Translations under genes and position numbers: made by a program | The notes under the pieces: generated by a model | What the model was told of the DNA's origin: nothing | Seen by the model: only the letters and a program-made list of their open reading frames with translations | Database searches by the model: none | Shown: positions 39,388 to 47,992 of the stretch, in pieces | Position numbering within the stretch: position 1 is the stretch's first letter | How the letters are laid out: every line of letters starts with the position of its first letter | NCBI RefSeq assembly: GCF_031954525.1 | Contig: NZ_CP134867.1 | Coordinates: 4,464,001 to 4,528,000, forward strand | DNA: 64,000 nt | Reading direction: 5' to 3' | Source of the DNA: Dyella sp. BiH032 | GTDB taxonomy: Bacteria > Pseudomonadota > Gammaproteobacteria > Xanthomonadales > Rhodanobacteraceae

Positions 39388-41430
39388 ATGACCGTCAACA
39401 CCAGCACAGCACAAGCGCAGTACACGGGTAACGGCGTAACCCACATATTCGCCATCCCCTTCTATTTCCTCGTCGATACTGACATCAAGATCAGCAAAAA
39501 GGCCGCAGCTACGGGTGTGGTCACCGTACTGGTGTTGAATAGCGATTACACCCTAACGGGTGCTGGCAACGGTGCGGGCGGGAGCGCCACCCTGGTTGCA
39601 GCCCCGGCCAGCGGCGATCAAGTCCTGATCGAGCGCAATGTTGCCGCTGTCCAGCAGACGGCGTACCCGTCCAACAGTGTTTTCCCTTCTGCCAGTCACG
39701 AAATGGCGTTGGATCGCCTGACCATGCTGGTGCAGCAGTTGCAGGTGGCGGACGGCCGCACCCTGACGCGTGGCGGCTTGGCGACCTCGTACGACATTAC
39801 CCCTTACGGCTTAACGGGTATTCCCACAGCGGTCAACCCGACAGACGCCGTGAGTCTGAGCCAGGCGCAGACGATAGCGGCCGGCGCAGCCGGCGGTATT
39901 GTCCCTAGCCTTATTGTCACCTACCCCGGCCTGGCCGCCGCAGGCGGTGCCGGGTATGTAGGTTTCCAGTTGGCGGATACGGGATCGGTCGCGCGCACCG
40001 CGCAGACCAAGATGCGGGATTACGTATCCCTGAAAGATTTCGGTGCGGTGGGCAACGGCACTACCGACGATACGGCAGCTATCCAGGCCGCGGTCAATGC
40101 CTGTGTGACTAGCGGAAAAACGTTGCTGGTCCCCGCCGGCAAATACCGAACCACTTCCGTCATCAGTGTAGGCGGCAAGCTGGACATGGTCGGTGAAGGT
40201 ACTTCTGTCGATCGAGGCACGGGTGTACCCGGTACGGGTTCGTGGTTCTACTTGAATCACAGCGGCCAAGGGTTCTTCCTGGTGACAACCCAACAGGGCG
40301 GTATCTTCCAGAAGTTCGGCACCTATCGCAGCCATCCGGCCCCTGGTGTGGGTTGGACGCCTACGGTTTACGACTACGACTTTTTCATGTCGCCGGCCGC
40401 GAACGAGTGGACGTTCAAAGACATGATGCTCTTGAACCCCTACAAGGGCATCAAGTGTTCAAATCGTCCCACGATCGATAATGTGAAAATGCACGCCTTC
40501 GTGGAAGGCATCTGCATCGATGACTGCCGCGACACCGCGCGTCTGCAGAACGTCCATATGTGGCCGTTCTGGTCTGAGGACACGAACGTCACTGCGTATA
40601 CGCTCAGCAACCTTAAGGCGTATCGGTTCCTTCGCGTTGATAACCCGACCATGGTTGGCTGCTTCTGCATCTTTGCCAATAAGGGTTTGTCGATCGAGAA
40701 TGGTGCCACCGGTACAACGTACGCACTGCGCGCAAGCTGCATCAACTTCGATGGTGTTGTGAACGGCCTTGTTGTGGATGCTGCCGCCACCGGCGCGACC
40801 ATGCAGGTTTCGAACATCATCGTTCAGAACAAGTACGACAGTGTGTCTGTCGGCGCGGGCGTCCAGATTGCAGGCACCAACTGCCAGGCCATCATTACCG
40901 GCCTGTCTGGCTACGATTTCCCGCAAGGCATTGTGCGCGTGGATGGCACGAGCAATACGGTCGTCGTCAGCAGCGCCTCGTTCTTCAACTGGGACCGCGC
41001 TAGCGCGGGTGTTCCCGCCGTTGTCTGCGGTGCCGGTAATTACTGCAGCGTGATCGATTACAGCGCGAGCAACACATTCAGCACGGTCGCCGCTCGATTC
41101 AGCGACAACGTAAAGACCAAGCACAATGACATCATCACAACCTCGGCCGTAGACGTACAGGCCGGCATGCAGCACGCCGGCAACATCGTGTTGATGAGCG
41201 CAACTCGGTTCCTATATCTACCCGGCCTGGTTTCCGGCACTGCGCAAAATCTACCCAATGGCACCCGCATAACCGTGGTCAATGCCCAGGGCTCAGGCGG
41301 CAACGTTACTGTCGCCCCCGTGTCCGGCGTTACCCTTTACCGTGGCGGCACGTCAACCAATATCGTCCTTTCCGCTGGAAGTGCTGTGACCGTGCTCAAG
41401 ACAGGTGATAACGCATGGATTGGACTGTGA
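39388..41430 (+). CDS. Phage tailspike, T7-like anchor plus beta-helix
   Basis: 680 residues. The N-terminal 110 residues (TAQAQYTGNGVTHIFAIPF through SHEMALDRLTMLVQQL) match the head-binding domain of podovirus tail fibres. A pectate-lyase-3 beta-helix follows from about residue 210 (VSLKDFGAVGNGTTDDTAAI), then a C-terminal trimerisation/beta-sandwich domain. Such spikes bind or cut capsular or O-antigen polysaccharide. It is the largest gene of the element and has no adjoining tail genes. Confidence 0.9.
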   Translation: MTVNTSTAQAQYTGNGVTHIFAIPFYFLVDTDIKISKKAAATGVVTVLVLNSDYTLTGAGNGAGGSATLVAAPASGDQVLIERNVAAVQQTAYPSNSVFPSASHEMALDRLTMLVQQLQVADGRTLTRGGLATSYDITPYGLTGIPTAVNPTDAVSLSQAQTIAAGAAGGIVPSLIVTYPGLAAAGGAGYVGFQLADTGSVARTAQTKMRDYVSLKDFGAVGNGTTDDTAAIQAAVNACVTSGKTLLVPAGKYRTTSVISVGGKLDMVGEGTSVDRGTGVPGTGSWFYLNHSGQGFFLVTTQQGGIFQKFGTYRSHPAPGVGWTPTVYDYDFFMSPAANEWTFKDMMLLNPYKGIKCSNRPTIDNVKMHAFVEGICIDDCRDTARLQNVHMWPFWSEDTNVTAYTLSNLKAYRFLRVDNPTMVGCFCIFANKGLSIENGATGTTYALRASCINFDGVVNGLVVDAAATGATMQVSNIIVQNKYDSVSVGAGVQIAGTNCQAIITGLSGYDFPQGIVRVDGTSNTVVVSSASFFNWDRASAGVPAVVCGAGNYCSVIDYSASNTFSTVAARFSDNVKTKHNDIITTSAVDVQAGMQHAGNIVLMSATRFLYLPGLVSGTAQNLPNGTRITVVNAQGSGGNVTVAPVSGVTLYRGGTSTNIVLSAGSAVTVLKTGDNAWIGL

Positions 41431-41530
41431 GGGCAAACCAAGTCCTAAAGGCACATTGCGCAGGCTTCGCCTATGCGAGTCAACAGGAAGCAGTCCGAAA
41501 GTCGGCTGAGCATCCAGCACTCTCCAGCCA

Positions 41531-41905
41531 ATGAGATTTCCAGTGCGTACAGCTGTCGCCCTCTGGTCGGATGTCGATCTCAATGGCTCGCCAGCCACGC
41601 CACAGCGCAGGCTGGTCGCGGCCATGCTTTGCGTTGCGATCAGTGACATCCAACGGTACGTCAGGCGCCGTCGAAAATCCCCTCTGGCGTCACCCAGGCC
41701 ATACGAGCTACAGGCGATCGCCTGGGTGGCCGATGATCGAAACACCGCGCCCTTTAGTTTTCGCTGGTGCTGTGATGTGCTGGATATCAATGTGCGCAAG
41801 GTCCGTAGCGCGTTCGCATATCAACCGAAGGGCTCTCCTAATCCAGCTACATACGTAGCGCACAGGTATGACGCAACGCCAGGGCCGAGGATAGCCACCG
41901 GGTAA
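41531..41905 (+). CDS. Unknown phage-type protein
   Basis: 124 residues from ATG 41531. The middle, RRLVAAMLCVAISDIQRYVRR and AIAWVADDRNTAPFSFRWCCDVLDINVRKVRSAF, matches a pattern I recall in phage proteins of unknown role with an HTH-like C-terminus. It could regulate late genes. No firm family call. Confidence 0.6.
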   Translation: MRFPVRTAVALWSDVDLNGSPATPQRRLVAAMLCVAISDIQRYVRRRRKSPLASPRPYELQAIAWVADDRNTAPFSFRWCCDVLDINVRKVRSAFAYQPKGSPNPATYVAHRYDATPGPRIATG

Positions 41906-42050
41906 ATATGGAGCGCCTAAAGGCGCAGCTCGGCGTACTTTCAGAAGCATTTGGACGCTCGACATCCCTTCATAGTGGTAGCTGGTACTCAATGCACTGG
42001 CGTCCCATCCGAATGGGATGGCAGGATCGGGGCTTGGCATGGAGACACTC

Positions 42051-42842
42051 ATGGAAGCGAACGTCGAAATTGCTGGAAAGTCTTTCACCCTTCAATCTGA
42101 TGATGCTTATCTAGAAGCAGTCGGCCCGGTGTTCGAACCGGAGATGGTTGCCCTCTTTCGCTGTTTTGCGCAAGGCACGGTTCTCGACATAGGCGCCAAC
42201 ATCGGGTGCACAGCTTTGGCGCTTTCATCGATGGCCGACGTTGTGCATGCATTCGAGCCGTCACCGAGCACATTCAGGTTACTCAGAACTAACACGTCGG
42301 TGGCTCCGAATATTGTGCTTCACAACTATGGACTCGGAGCCGAGAAGGGGGCATTCGAGCTGACGTTTGCACCAAACAATCGATCAGGCGGCTATGTTTC
42401 AAATCAGCTGAGGGCGAGCGAGGGTCACACGGTAGAGAGCATCGCTATCGACGAGCTTGATAACGTAGCTGGGCTGCTCAACCTAGACGCAATCGACTTC
42501 ATAAAAATCGATGTCGAAGGCTTCGAAGGAAGCGTCATAAAAGGGGGTACCAGAACCCTGAAGAAATTTAGGCCCGTCGTTGCGCTTGAGCTTAATCACT
42601 GGTGCCTCAACGCCTTTCAGCGCATAACGGTGCCGGACTTTCTAGATTCGCTGCGAGCGACGTTCCCGATTCTCTACGCTGTTCACGACGACACGTACCA
42701 GGATCTGCATGACTCTGACGAGAGCTACATCGTCATGCACCGCCATATCGTGATGATGAAATACCCCACGCTTGTGGGAGCATTCCATCCGAATCAAATG
42801 GCGCGGTTCCACGAACATTTCCGCCATGAGGCCGTGGCGTAA
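42051..42842 (+). CDS. FkbM-family methyltransferase
   Basis: 263 residues from ATG 42051, chosen for GGAGA at 42041-42045. SAM-binding motif VLDIGANIGCTALALSSM, then AFEPSPSTFRLLRTN, IDFIKIDVEGFEGSVIKGG and VVALELNHWCLN, all typical of FkbM. Members O-methylate sugars of glycans, glycolipids or natural products. On a phage satellite it may alter the host or lysogen surface glycan and block phage adsorption, or modify phage DNA/glycans; target unknown. Confidence 0.85.
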   Translation: MEANVEIAGKSFTLQSDDAYLEAVGPVFEPEMVALFRCFAQGTVLDIGANIGCTALALSSMADVVHAFEPSPSTFRLLRTNTSVAPNIVLHNYGLGAEKGAFELTFAPNNRSGGYVSNQLRASEGHTVESIAIDELDNVAGLLNLDAIDFIKIDVEGFEGSVIKGGTRTLKKFRPVVALELNHWCLNAFQRITVPDFLDSLRATFPILYAVHDDTYQDLHDSDESYIVMHRHIVMMKYPTLVGAFHPNQMARFHEHFRHEAVA

Positions 42843-42939
42843 AGTAGTTGATGATTTCTTGCCAAGCGGACCTCGGTAGCCGTAACTAGCCATACGTCCG
42901 GTCTCCAATGCCGAGACTGCTGAGGCATACCCTGGCCCC

Positions 42940-43329
42940 ATGGGGGCAGTCGAAGTTCAGTGGGTGCAACTCGGGATGCGGGGAGGCACTCCGCTATCCC
43001 GCTGGCACGCACACCTAGTGAGACCCTTCGTGTCTAGGGAGTTCGCCTGGCTGATCCGCCGTAACGGCGTCTGGCACCTTGAAATCATGCTGGGCGTTTC
43101 CCGTATCCGGGAGGTAGCGACCTACCAGCGCGAGGCGACAGCCATGAAGCACTTGGAGCGATGGATCGCTGCGAGGTCTCGCTGGGAGCGAACTGTGCTG
43201 GCGCGAGGTGCAGAAGATCCACGGGGCAAGTTTGATCGGTTTGCGCCGAACGCGTTCAAGCACCACTTAGCAGTGCAACTGCGCGAGATGTGGCGGGGAA
43301 AGCCGGAACCGTTCGACCACTTCGACTAG
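42940..43329 (+). CDS. Unknown tryptophan-rich protein
   Basis: 129 residues, rich in Trp and Arg (SREFAWLIRRNGVWHLEIML, WIAARSRWERTVLARG). No family seen. Start at ATG 42940 has a poor ribosome site, and a GTG or ATG slightly downstream (near 42975) is possible. The composition suggests real coding but the call is tentative. Confidence 0.5.
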   Translation: MGAVEVQWVQLGMRGGTPLSRWHAHLVRPFVSREFAWLIRRNGVWHLEIMLGVSRIREVATYQREATAMKHLERWIAARSRWERTVLARGAEDPRGKFDRFAPNAFKHHLAVQLREMWRGKPEPFDHFD

Positions 43330-43865
43330 AAGTGTGCCCCGGTCATCGGCTGCCGCGCGCGGGGTGTGCGCCGCCAGGACTCGCGGGGCGTTGCAACTAT
43401 AGGAGGGCGAGGTGGGAGGGCCAATCGGCAGAATCTGATTCTCTAACGACGGCGCCACGGCCGGACAGGTCGCTGCGGAATTATGGGCCACAGACCGTCG
43501 CAGGCTGACCGATGATTACCGCTGCGTACCGTTCAGCTTCCACCGGCATCGCTACGGGCGCCGGCTGGTTGCCGACGAAACACGTAATACCTGTCTTGCG
43601 CGGATCAGGAGCAGCAGACACCCGCTGTCGCGGCCTATGAGAGCTAGAAGCGGTATACATCAAATCATTGAATTGAAGCGATATTTTTCACCCGAGCACG
43701 GTCTCTTAACCTATCAGAAAGGCCGGTGCATAAACCTGTGGATAAATTGTAGACATCTGGGCAAAATGGCGCTCGTCCAGTGCAGTGGACGCACGGAATT
43801 TGTGTTGGCTGCAAGTCGTCCAGATACTTGCTATGGCCACCGGGCTAAGCCCGAAGGAAGGCGTT
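43330..43865. other. Gene-poor stretch before the toxin-antitoxin genes
   Basis: 536 bases. The first half is GC-rich with short incoherent frames; the second half (43650-43800) is AT-rich and probably carries the promoter of the Panacea gene. I see no RNA gene or strong hairpin. Confidence 0.4.
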
Positions 43866-44417
43866 GTGTTCAAGCCAGAGAAAGTCGCTCAGGTAGCGGC
43901 TTACCTGCTCAGAAAAGAAGGCCGTCCGGCCCCCTACATGAAGTTGCTCAAACTCATGTATTTGGCGGATCGGGAGAGTGTGCGCCTCTATGGAGATACC
44001 TTATCTGGGGATCGACTTGTATCGATGCCCCACGGACCGGTGCTATCGCTCGTTTACGAACTAATGAACGGCGCGCGAGAGGACGACCATTGGTCGCGAT
44101 GGATAGCAGCGCGCACGGCGTATGACATCAACACCACCGCTCAAAGTAACCACTGGGATTTGGACGAGTTGTCTGGACCGGATCGCGAAATCCTCGACCA
44201 GACTTATGCACGCTTCGGCGCGATGTCCCAGTGGGATCTTCGGGACTGGACGCATAAAAATTGTCAGGAGTGGGAAGATCCCAACGGTTCCAGCTTCGAT
44301 ATTAAGCCCGAGAAGCTTTTCTTAGCCCTCGGCGTTGAAGAGAAAGAAGCCAGCGAGCGGGCTGAGAAATATCGCGAGAGGCGGTCCCTCGATCGAGTGC
44401 TGAGCCGGTACAGGTAG
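43866..44417 (+). CDS. Panacea-domain protein (SocA-like antitoxin)
   Basis: 183 residues starting at GTG 43866 after AAGGAAGG, giving MFKPEKVAQVAAYLLRKEG, the usual Panacea opening. Core motifs: PYMKLLKLMYLADRESVRLYG and DRLVSMPHGPVLSLVYELM. Panacea (DUF4065) proteins are chaperone-like antitoxins paired with diverse toxins in PanAT systems. A short gene follows five bases later, the expected layout. An upstream ATG (43785) is in frame but lacks a ribosome site. Confidence 0.85.
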   Translation: MFKPEKVAQVAAYLLRKEGRPAPYMKLLKLMYLADRESVRLYGDTLSGDRLVSMPHGPVLSLVYELMNGAREDDHWSRWIAARTAYDINTTAQSNHWDLDELSGPDREILDQTYARFGAMSQWDLRDWTHKNCQEWEDPNGSSFDIKPEKLFLALGVEEKEASERAEKYRERRSLDRVLSRYR

Positions 44418-44422
44418 ATCCA

Positions 44423-44839
44423 ATGGCTGCATGGACGCACGTCATTCAAAGGGGCACGATCTATGTCCTCACCGATCAGGGTAAGGAACACCTCCACTTT
44501 GTAATGAATGACCCCGCAGACGATATCGTCTATGGAAAGGGCGCGGTTCTACTTGTGCCCCTATGCAGCATCACTGCGTACGCGCGCGTTGACAGAACAT
44601 GCGTATTGCAACCTGGCTGCGGATTGAACTTTGTAAGACACGACTCTTACGTGTCCTATAGACACGCAGAAGTGTTGCGCGCCGAACCTCTTGAGATAGA
44701 TGTGAAGTCCGGCTTCATTCGAACCGGGCAGAAAGTGCCTGCGCCCCTCTTCCAATCGATAAGCGGGGGTTTCTATAAATCCCCACACACATCTACTCAC
44801 CAGAAGCTGATGGGGTTTTGTAAGCGCAACGGCATCTAG
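44423..44839 (+). CDS. Candidate toxin partner of the Panacea antitoxin
   Basis: 138 residues. RGTIYVLTDQGKEHLHFVMNDP, VLLVPLCSI, then GLNFVRHDSYVSYRHAEVLRAE looks like a small beta-barrel protein of the PemK/MazF-like group, in which H-x-SY-Y-R-A motifs are common. Five bases downstream of the Panacea gene, as expected of a PanT toxin. The toxin call rests on position and this weak likeness. Confidence 0.6.
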   Translation: MAAWTHVIQRGTIYVLTDQGKEHLHFVMNDPADDIVYGKGAVLLVPLCSITAYARVDRTCVLQPGCGLNFVRHDSYVSYRHAEVLRAEPLEIDVKSGFIRTGQKVPAPLFQSISGGFYKSPHTSTHQKLMGFCKRNGI

Positions 44840-44864
44840 ATAGATCACAAACTGAGGATAGGCC

Positions 44865-45296
44865 GTGCTTAACTGGATTGCCCGACAGCTAAGAGGAAAT
44901 TCTCAGCCTCAAAGTCAGTCATCCGACACACTTCGCTTCCGCGATGCTGACTCAGCGTTCGCCACGGAGTGCAAGTACACCGATAATCGAGTAGCGGAGA
45001 GAGTGGCGTTAGTAGCCATCATCCGAACTCTGAAGGTCAAGGAGGGCGAGGAGCCAGTCATCCTCGTCCAAGTGGCTGATGCCGATGGCCCGTTCGCTGC
45101 GTTCGCAATTGACCCTGCGGGTAAGCTTCCCGACCTCCGCGAGGGTGATTTGGTCGCTTGGCTTGCATTCTCGTACTCCGATACCTTGTCCCTCGTACTG
45201 GGAGATAAGCGCTCGGGCTGGATGGGCGTCCTAACTGCAAAACTCTCCCTTACCTACGACTCCCATCGCGGCTTCATTCCCGAATCCGTTGCCTAG
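44865..45296 (+). CDS. Unknown third gene of the toxin-antitoxin locus
   Basis: 143 residues, starting at GTG 44865 after AGGATAGG. The middle alternates strands and short helices (ERVALVAIIRTLKVKEGEEP, DLREGDLVAWLAFSYSD). No family known. It follows the putative toxin by 25 bases and ends 56 bases before attR, so it is the terminal cargo gene of the element. Confidence 0.65.
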   Translation: MLNWIARQLRGNSQPQSQSSDTLRFRDADSAFATECKYTDNRVAERVALVAIIRTLKVKEGEEPVILVQVADADGPFAAFAIDPAGKLPDLREGDLVAWLAFSYSDTLSLVLGDKRSGWMGVLTAKLSLTYDSHRGFIPESVA

Positions 45297-45318
45297 CAGT
45301 TGCCTTATCGAACAACAA

Positions 45319-45344
45319 AAAAGCCCGCGTCTCCGCAGGCTTTT
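45319..45344 (-). terminator. Terminator downstream of tRNA-Thr
   Basis: Stem AAAAGCC, mismatch, GCG against CGC, mismatch, GGCTTTT; T run on both sides, so it can end tRNA-Thr (minus) and the last cargo gene (plus). It lies inside the element, meaning the element brings its own terminator for the tRNA it targets. Confidence 0.8.
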
Positions 45345-45352
45345 GATTTCCT

Positions 45353-45397
45353 TGGTGCCGACAGTCTGACTCGAACAGACGACCTACCGCTTACAAG
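45353..45397. repeat. attR: 3' part of intact tRNA-Thr
   Basis: The right copy of the 45-bp direct repeat (see 31090-31134). It coincides with the 3' half of a functional tRNA, so the incoming element restores the gene it entered. Confidence 0.95.
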
Positions 45398-45428
45398 GCG
45401 GTTGCTCTACCAACTGAGCTATGCCGGC
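45353..45428 (-). tRNA. tRNA-Thr (anticodon TGT)
   Basis: 76 bases including encoded CCA. 5' acceptor GCCGGCA pairs with TGTCGGC at the 3' end (one G-T), D-loop AGCTCAGTTGGTAGAGC, anticodon arm ACCGC-CTTGTAA-GCGGT with anticodon TGT, T arm with TTCGAGTC. Discriminator A. It is the integration site of the 14.3 kb element. Confidence 0.97.
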
Positions 45429-45485
45429 GAAGGACGCGAAGTCTAGCAGGTCGCCCCCCGCGCCTGCAGGCGCGGGGCCGCGCGA

Positions 45486-46226
45486 TCAGAAGCATCCGGT
45501 GCTGTGCGAACCCACGCTGGCGTTGCGCAGGCGGCTGCGCCAGTCGAAGCGCGCGCCGTCGGCCACGGCGAGATCCAGCCAATATTCGGGCACCGTCTCG
45601 GTGCGCTCGGTCATCTGCGCGGGGAAGCCGGCGGCTGCCACTTCGTCGCGCCGCTTGCGGGCGTTGGCCGGGTCCTTGAACAGGCCCAGCGAGATGGTGT
45701 TCGGCTGGCCACCGGAGCCGACCACGAAGTAGTCGCCGATGTTGGCCGCGCTCAACCGCCGCGCCTGCGCCAGCGCCTGGTCCCGGCTCGGGCTGGCGGG
45801 CAGGTAGACCCACCAGCCGCGCGTCTGGGTGGTCTGCTCCTGGCGAGAACGCATGCGCGCAGCCTGCGAGGCCAGCGCGCCGCGCGCGCTATGCATGTCC
45901 GCCGGCGTGGCGAAGGGGCCGATCGAGATACAGGTGTAGCTGTTGGGACGCGCAGGCGCAGGGGCGGGAGCCTCGGGCTGGGCCTTGGCCACGCTCGCCG
46001 TCGCGACCGGTGCGGCAGTCAACGACGCCACGGCCTGCGGAACCGGCGCGCTGGCCGCCGCGGAGATGCTCGCCGGCGGTGGCGGACGTTCGGACAGCAA
46101 ATGCAGCGTCGGCACCCCCGGGTCACTCGCGCTACGGCCGTGCGCGTCGTCCTGCCCCAACCATAGCCATGCACCGACAGCGATGTTGAGCGCGATCAGC
46201 AGAACGAACAACAGGCGCAGAACCAT
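45486..46226 (-). CDS. SPOR-domain protein
   Basis: 246 residues from ATG 46224-46226. One N-terminal membrane helix (VLRLLFVLLIALNIAVGAWLW), an Ala/Pro-rich linker, then a C-terminal part with SPOR-type units (CISIGPFATPADMHSARGAL, NTISLGLFKDPANARKRRDE). SPOR domains bind denuded septal peptidoglycan. Downstream of coaX on the same strand with a 39-base gap. Confidence 0.8.
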   Translation of the reverse strand: MVLRLLFVLLIALNIAVGAWLWLGQDDAHGRSASDPGVPTLHLLSERPPPPASISAAASAPVPQAVASLTAAPVATASVAKAQPEAPAPAPARPNSYTCISIGPFATPADMHSARGALASQAARMRSRQEQTTQTRGWWVYLPASPSRDQALAQARRLSAANIGDYFVVGSGGQPNTISLGLFKDPANARKRRDEVAAAGFPAQMTERTETVPEYWLDLAVADGARFDWRSRLRNASVGSHSTGCF

Positions 46227-46265
46227 GCAACGACCTAGACGGAGGGAAAGCGGCAAACTGCCATT

Positions 46266-47024
46266 CTAGAGAGGGCGGACGGACGGCGGATGCGCACTCG
46301 CCCACACGGCCAGACCGTGGAGCACGCCGTCCTCCGCCAGCTCTGCCGGATATTCGAGCAGCGACAGCAACGCCTGGGCATCGCCCCCGCCCAGCCGCAG
46401 GGCCGGCGAACCGCCCAGCGCGGGCGCCATGCGCCGCGCGAAGCGCTCGATCAGCGCGGCGGCGGCCTGCCAGCAACCGGACGCCACGGCATCGGCCGTG
46501 TTGGCCGCCGCATCCAGCACCACGCCCGGCCGTTCCGGCCGCACGCGCGCGGTGGCGCCGACCAGCGATTGCTGCATCAGCTGCGGCCCCGGCGCGATCA
46601 GCCCGCCGAGATGGCGGCCATCCGCAGCCAGTGCATCCAGGGTCAGCGCCGTGCCCACGCCCGCCAGCACGCAGGGCCCATGTCCGCCAGCGTGCGCAGC
46701 CACCATGGCGAGGAAACGATCGACCCCGAGACGCTGCGGTTGGTCGTAGGCATTGCGTACGCCGCAGGCTTCCGCTGGCGTGCGCACCCAATAAGTGTCG
46801 CGCTTCCAGCCGGCCTGTACTGCCTCGGCCACGATGGCTTCGCGCGCGGCGTCCACCACGGAAGCACCGAGCACGTCGTCCGGCGTGGCGAGTGCGCGCC
46901 AGGCGTCGCGCAGACCACCGGCGACGTCGCTATCCCAGCCGAGTGCGCCGCGTTCGCGCCAGCCCGCGTCATCTTGCAGGACCCACTTCAGGCGGGTGTT
47001 GCCCAAGTCCAGCAACAGCCTCAT
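46266..47024 (-). CDS. coaX: Type III pantothenate kinase
   Basis: 252 residues. Opening MRLLLDLGNTRLKWVL with the phosphate loop D-x-G-N-T, RLGVDRFLAMVAAHA with catalytic Asp, and AGVGTALTLDALAADGRHLGG. First step of coenzyme A synthesis. Its ATG overlaps the birA stop (ATGA), the usual birA-coaX pair. Confidence 0.93.
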   Translation of the reverse strand: MRLLLDLGNTRLKWVLQDDAGWRERGALGWDSDVAGGLRDAWRALATPDDVLGASVVDAAREAIVAEAVQAGWKRDTYWVRTPAEACGVRNAYDQPQRLGVDRFLAMVAAHAGGHGPCVLAGVGTALTLDALAADGRHLGGLIAPGPQLMQQSLVGATARVRPERPGVVLDAAANTADAVASGCWQAAAALIERFARRMAPALGGSPALRLGGGDAQALLSLLEYPAELAEDGVLHGLAVWASAHPPSVRPL

Positions 47025-47992
47025 GCGCGACGCACCGAGACGTCCGCGCTATCGATCCGGTGCAAGCCGTCGGCGGCCTGCACCAGCAGCGCACCGCGTT
47101 CGTCCACACCGGCGCCGAGGCCTTCCAGCGTGCCCTGCGCGCCCTGGACGCGCAGCGGCACCTCCTTGAGCAGATCGCGGGCCGCGTAGTCGTCCACGAA
47201 ACCGGCGAAGCCTTCGCGTTCGAACTGGGTCAGCCCCTCGGCCAGGGCGGTGATCAGCGCCGCCGCCACCCGGTTGCGGTCGGGCAGCTCGCCCGGCGCG
47301 AGGGTGGCCAGGTCGCAGGTTGGCTGGCCGGCTTGGTCGCGCAACGCCTCGGTGAGGCGAAGGTTGAGGCCGATGCCGATCACCGCGGCGCACGGTCCCT
47401 GATATTCCCCGCTGAGCTCGACCAGGATGCCGGCCAGCTTGCCGCCGCGGGCGAGCACGTCGTTGGGCCATTTCAGGCCCGCCTCGTCGATGCCCAGCGA
47501 TTTCAGCGCGCGCAGCAGGACCACCCCGACGGCCAGCGACAGCCCGGAGAGCGCGGCGAAACCGCCGTCGAAGCGCTTGAGGCAGGACAGATAGAGATTG
47601 AGACCCGGCGGCGAAAGCCAGGTGCGGCCGCGGCGCCCGCGTCCGGCGCTCTGCGTCTCCGCGATCACCACGCTCAGGTCCGCCGCGCCCGAGCCGCGGC
47701 GCTGCAGCTCGCTGGAGGTGGAATCCAGCTCCCAATGCACCTCCAGCTCACCCAGGCGCTTGCGCGAGGCGGCCGGCACGGCGGCGCGGATGCGCTTGGC
47801 GTCCAGCATCTGCAAAGGCCATGGCAGGCGGTAGCCGGCGGCGCCGCGCGCCTCGATCGGCACGCCGCGCGAACGCAGCGCCTGGATCTGCTTCCAGATC
47901 GCCGCCCGCGTCACGCCGGCCTGTTCGGCCAGGCGTTCGCCGGAAAGCGGTTCTCCCGGCGCCAGCAGGGCGAGCAGGTGCTGCGCCTGCAT
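47021..47992 (-). CDS. birA: Biotin ligase / biotin operon repressor
   Basis: 323 residues. N-terminal winged helix (SGERLAEQAGVTRAAIWKQIQALRSRG) and catalytic domain with ETQSAGRGRRGRTWLSPPG (GRGRRG biotinyl-AMP loop) and LKWPNDVL. Attaches biotin to acetyl-CoA carboxylase and represses biotin genes. Start set at ATG 47990-47992 because the helix begins right after it; the open frame extends 63 codons further up with no homology. Confidence 0.92.
   Translation of the reverse strand: MQAQHLLALLAPGEPLSGERLAEQAGVTRAAIWKQIQALRSRGVPIEARGAAGYRLPWPLQMLDAKRIRAAVPAASRKRLGELEVHWELDSTSSELQRRGSGAADLSVVIAETQSAGRGRRGRTWLSPPGLNLYLSCLKRFDGGFAALSGLSLAVGVVLLRALKSLGIDEAGLKWPNDVLARGGKLAGILVELSGEYQGPCAAVIGIGLNLRLTEALRDQAGQPTCDLATLAPGELPDRNRVAAALITALAEGLTQFEREGFAGFVDDYAARDLLKEVPLRVQGAQGTLEGLGAGVDERGALLVQAADGLHRIDSADVSVRRA

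Larger units (their letters stand above)
31090..45397. mobile_element. 14.3 kb integrated phage-satellite-like element in tRNA-Thr
   Basis: Bounded by a 45-bp perfect direct repeat equal to the 3' end of tRNA-Thr. Contents in order: integrase, AlpA, a short unknown gene, PrimPol/AAA replication protein, HNH nuclease, iteron-like array, HTH protein, several short phage genes, small terminase, tailspike, unknown gene, FkbM methyltransferase, unknown gene, Panacea toxin-antitoxin pair and a third gene. Large terminase, portal, capsid, lysis and tail tube genes are absent. Integrase plus AlpA plus replication plus TerS matches the PICI style of gram-negative satellites; the class assignment is an inference. 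Confidence 0.85.

Noticed and set aside
43504-43640. Short frames upstream of the Panacea gene
   Set aside because: About 40 codons, no ribosome site, no family; not supportable.
31090-45397. Complete prophage
   Set aside because: No large terminase, portal, head, tail-tube or lysis genes are present. A satellite fits better.
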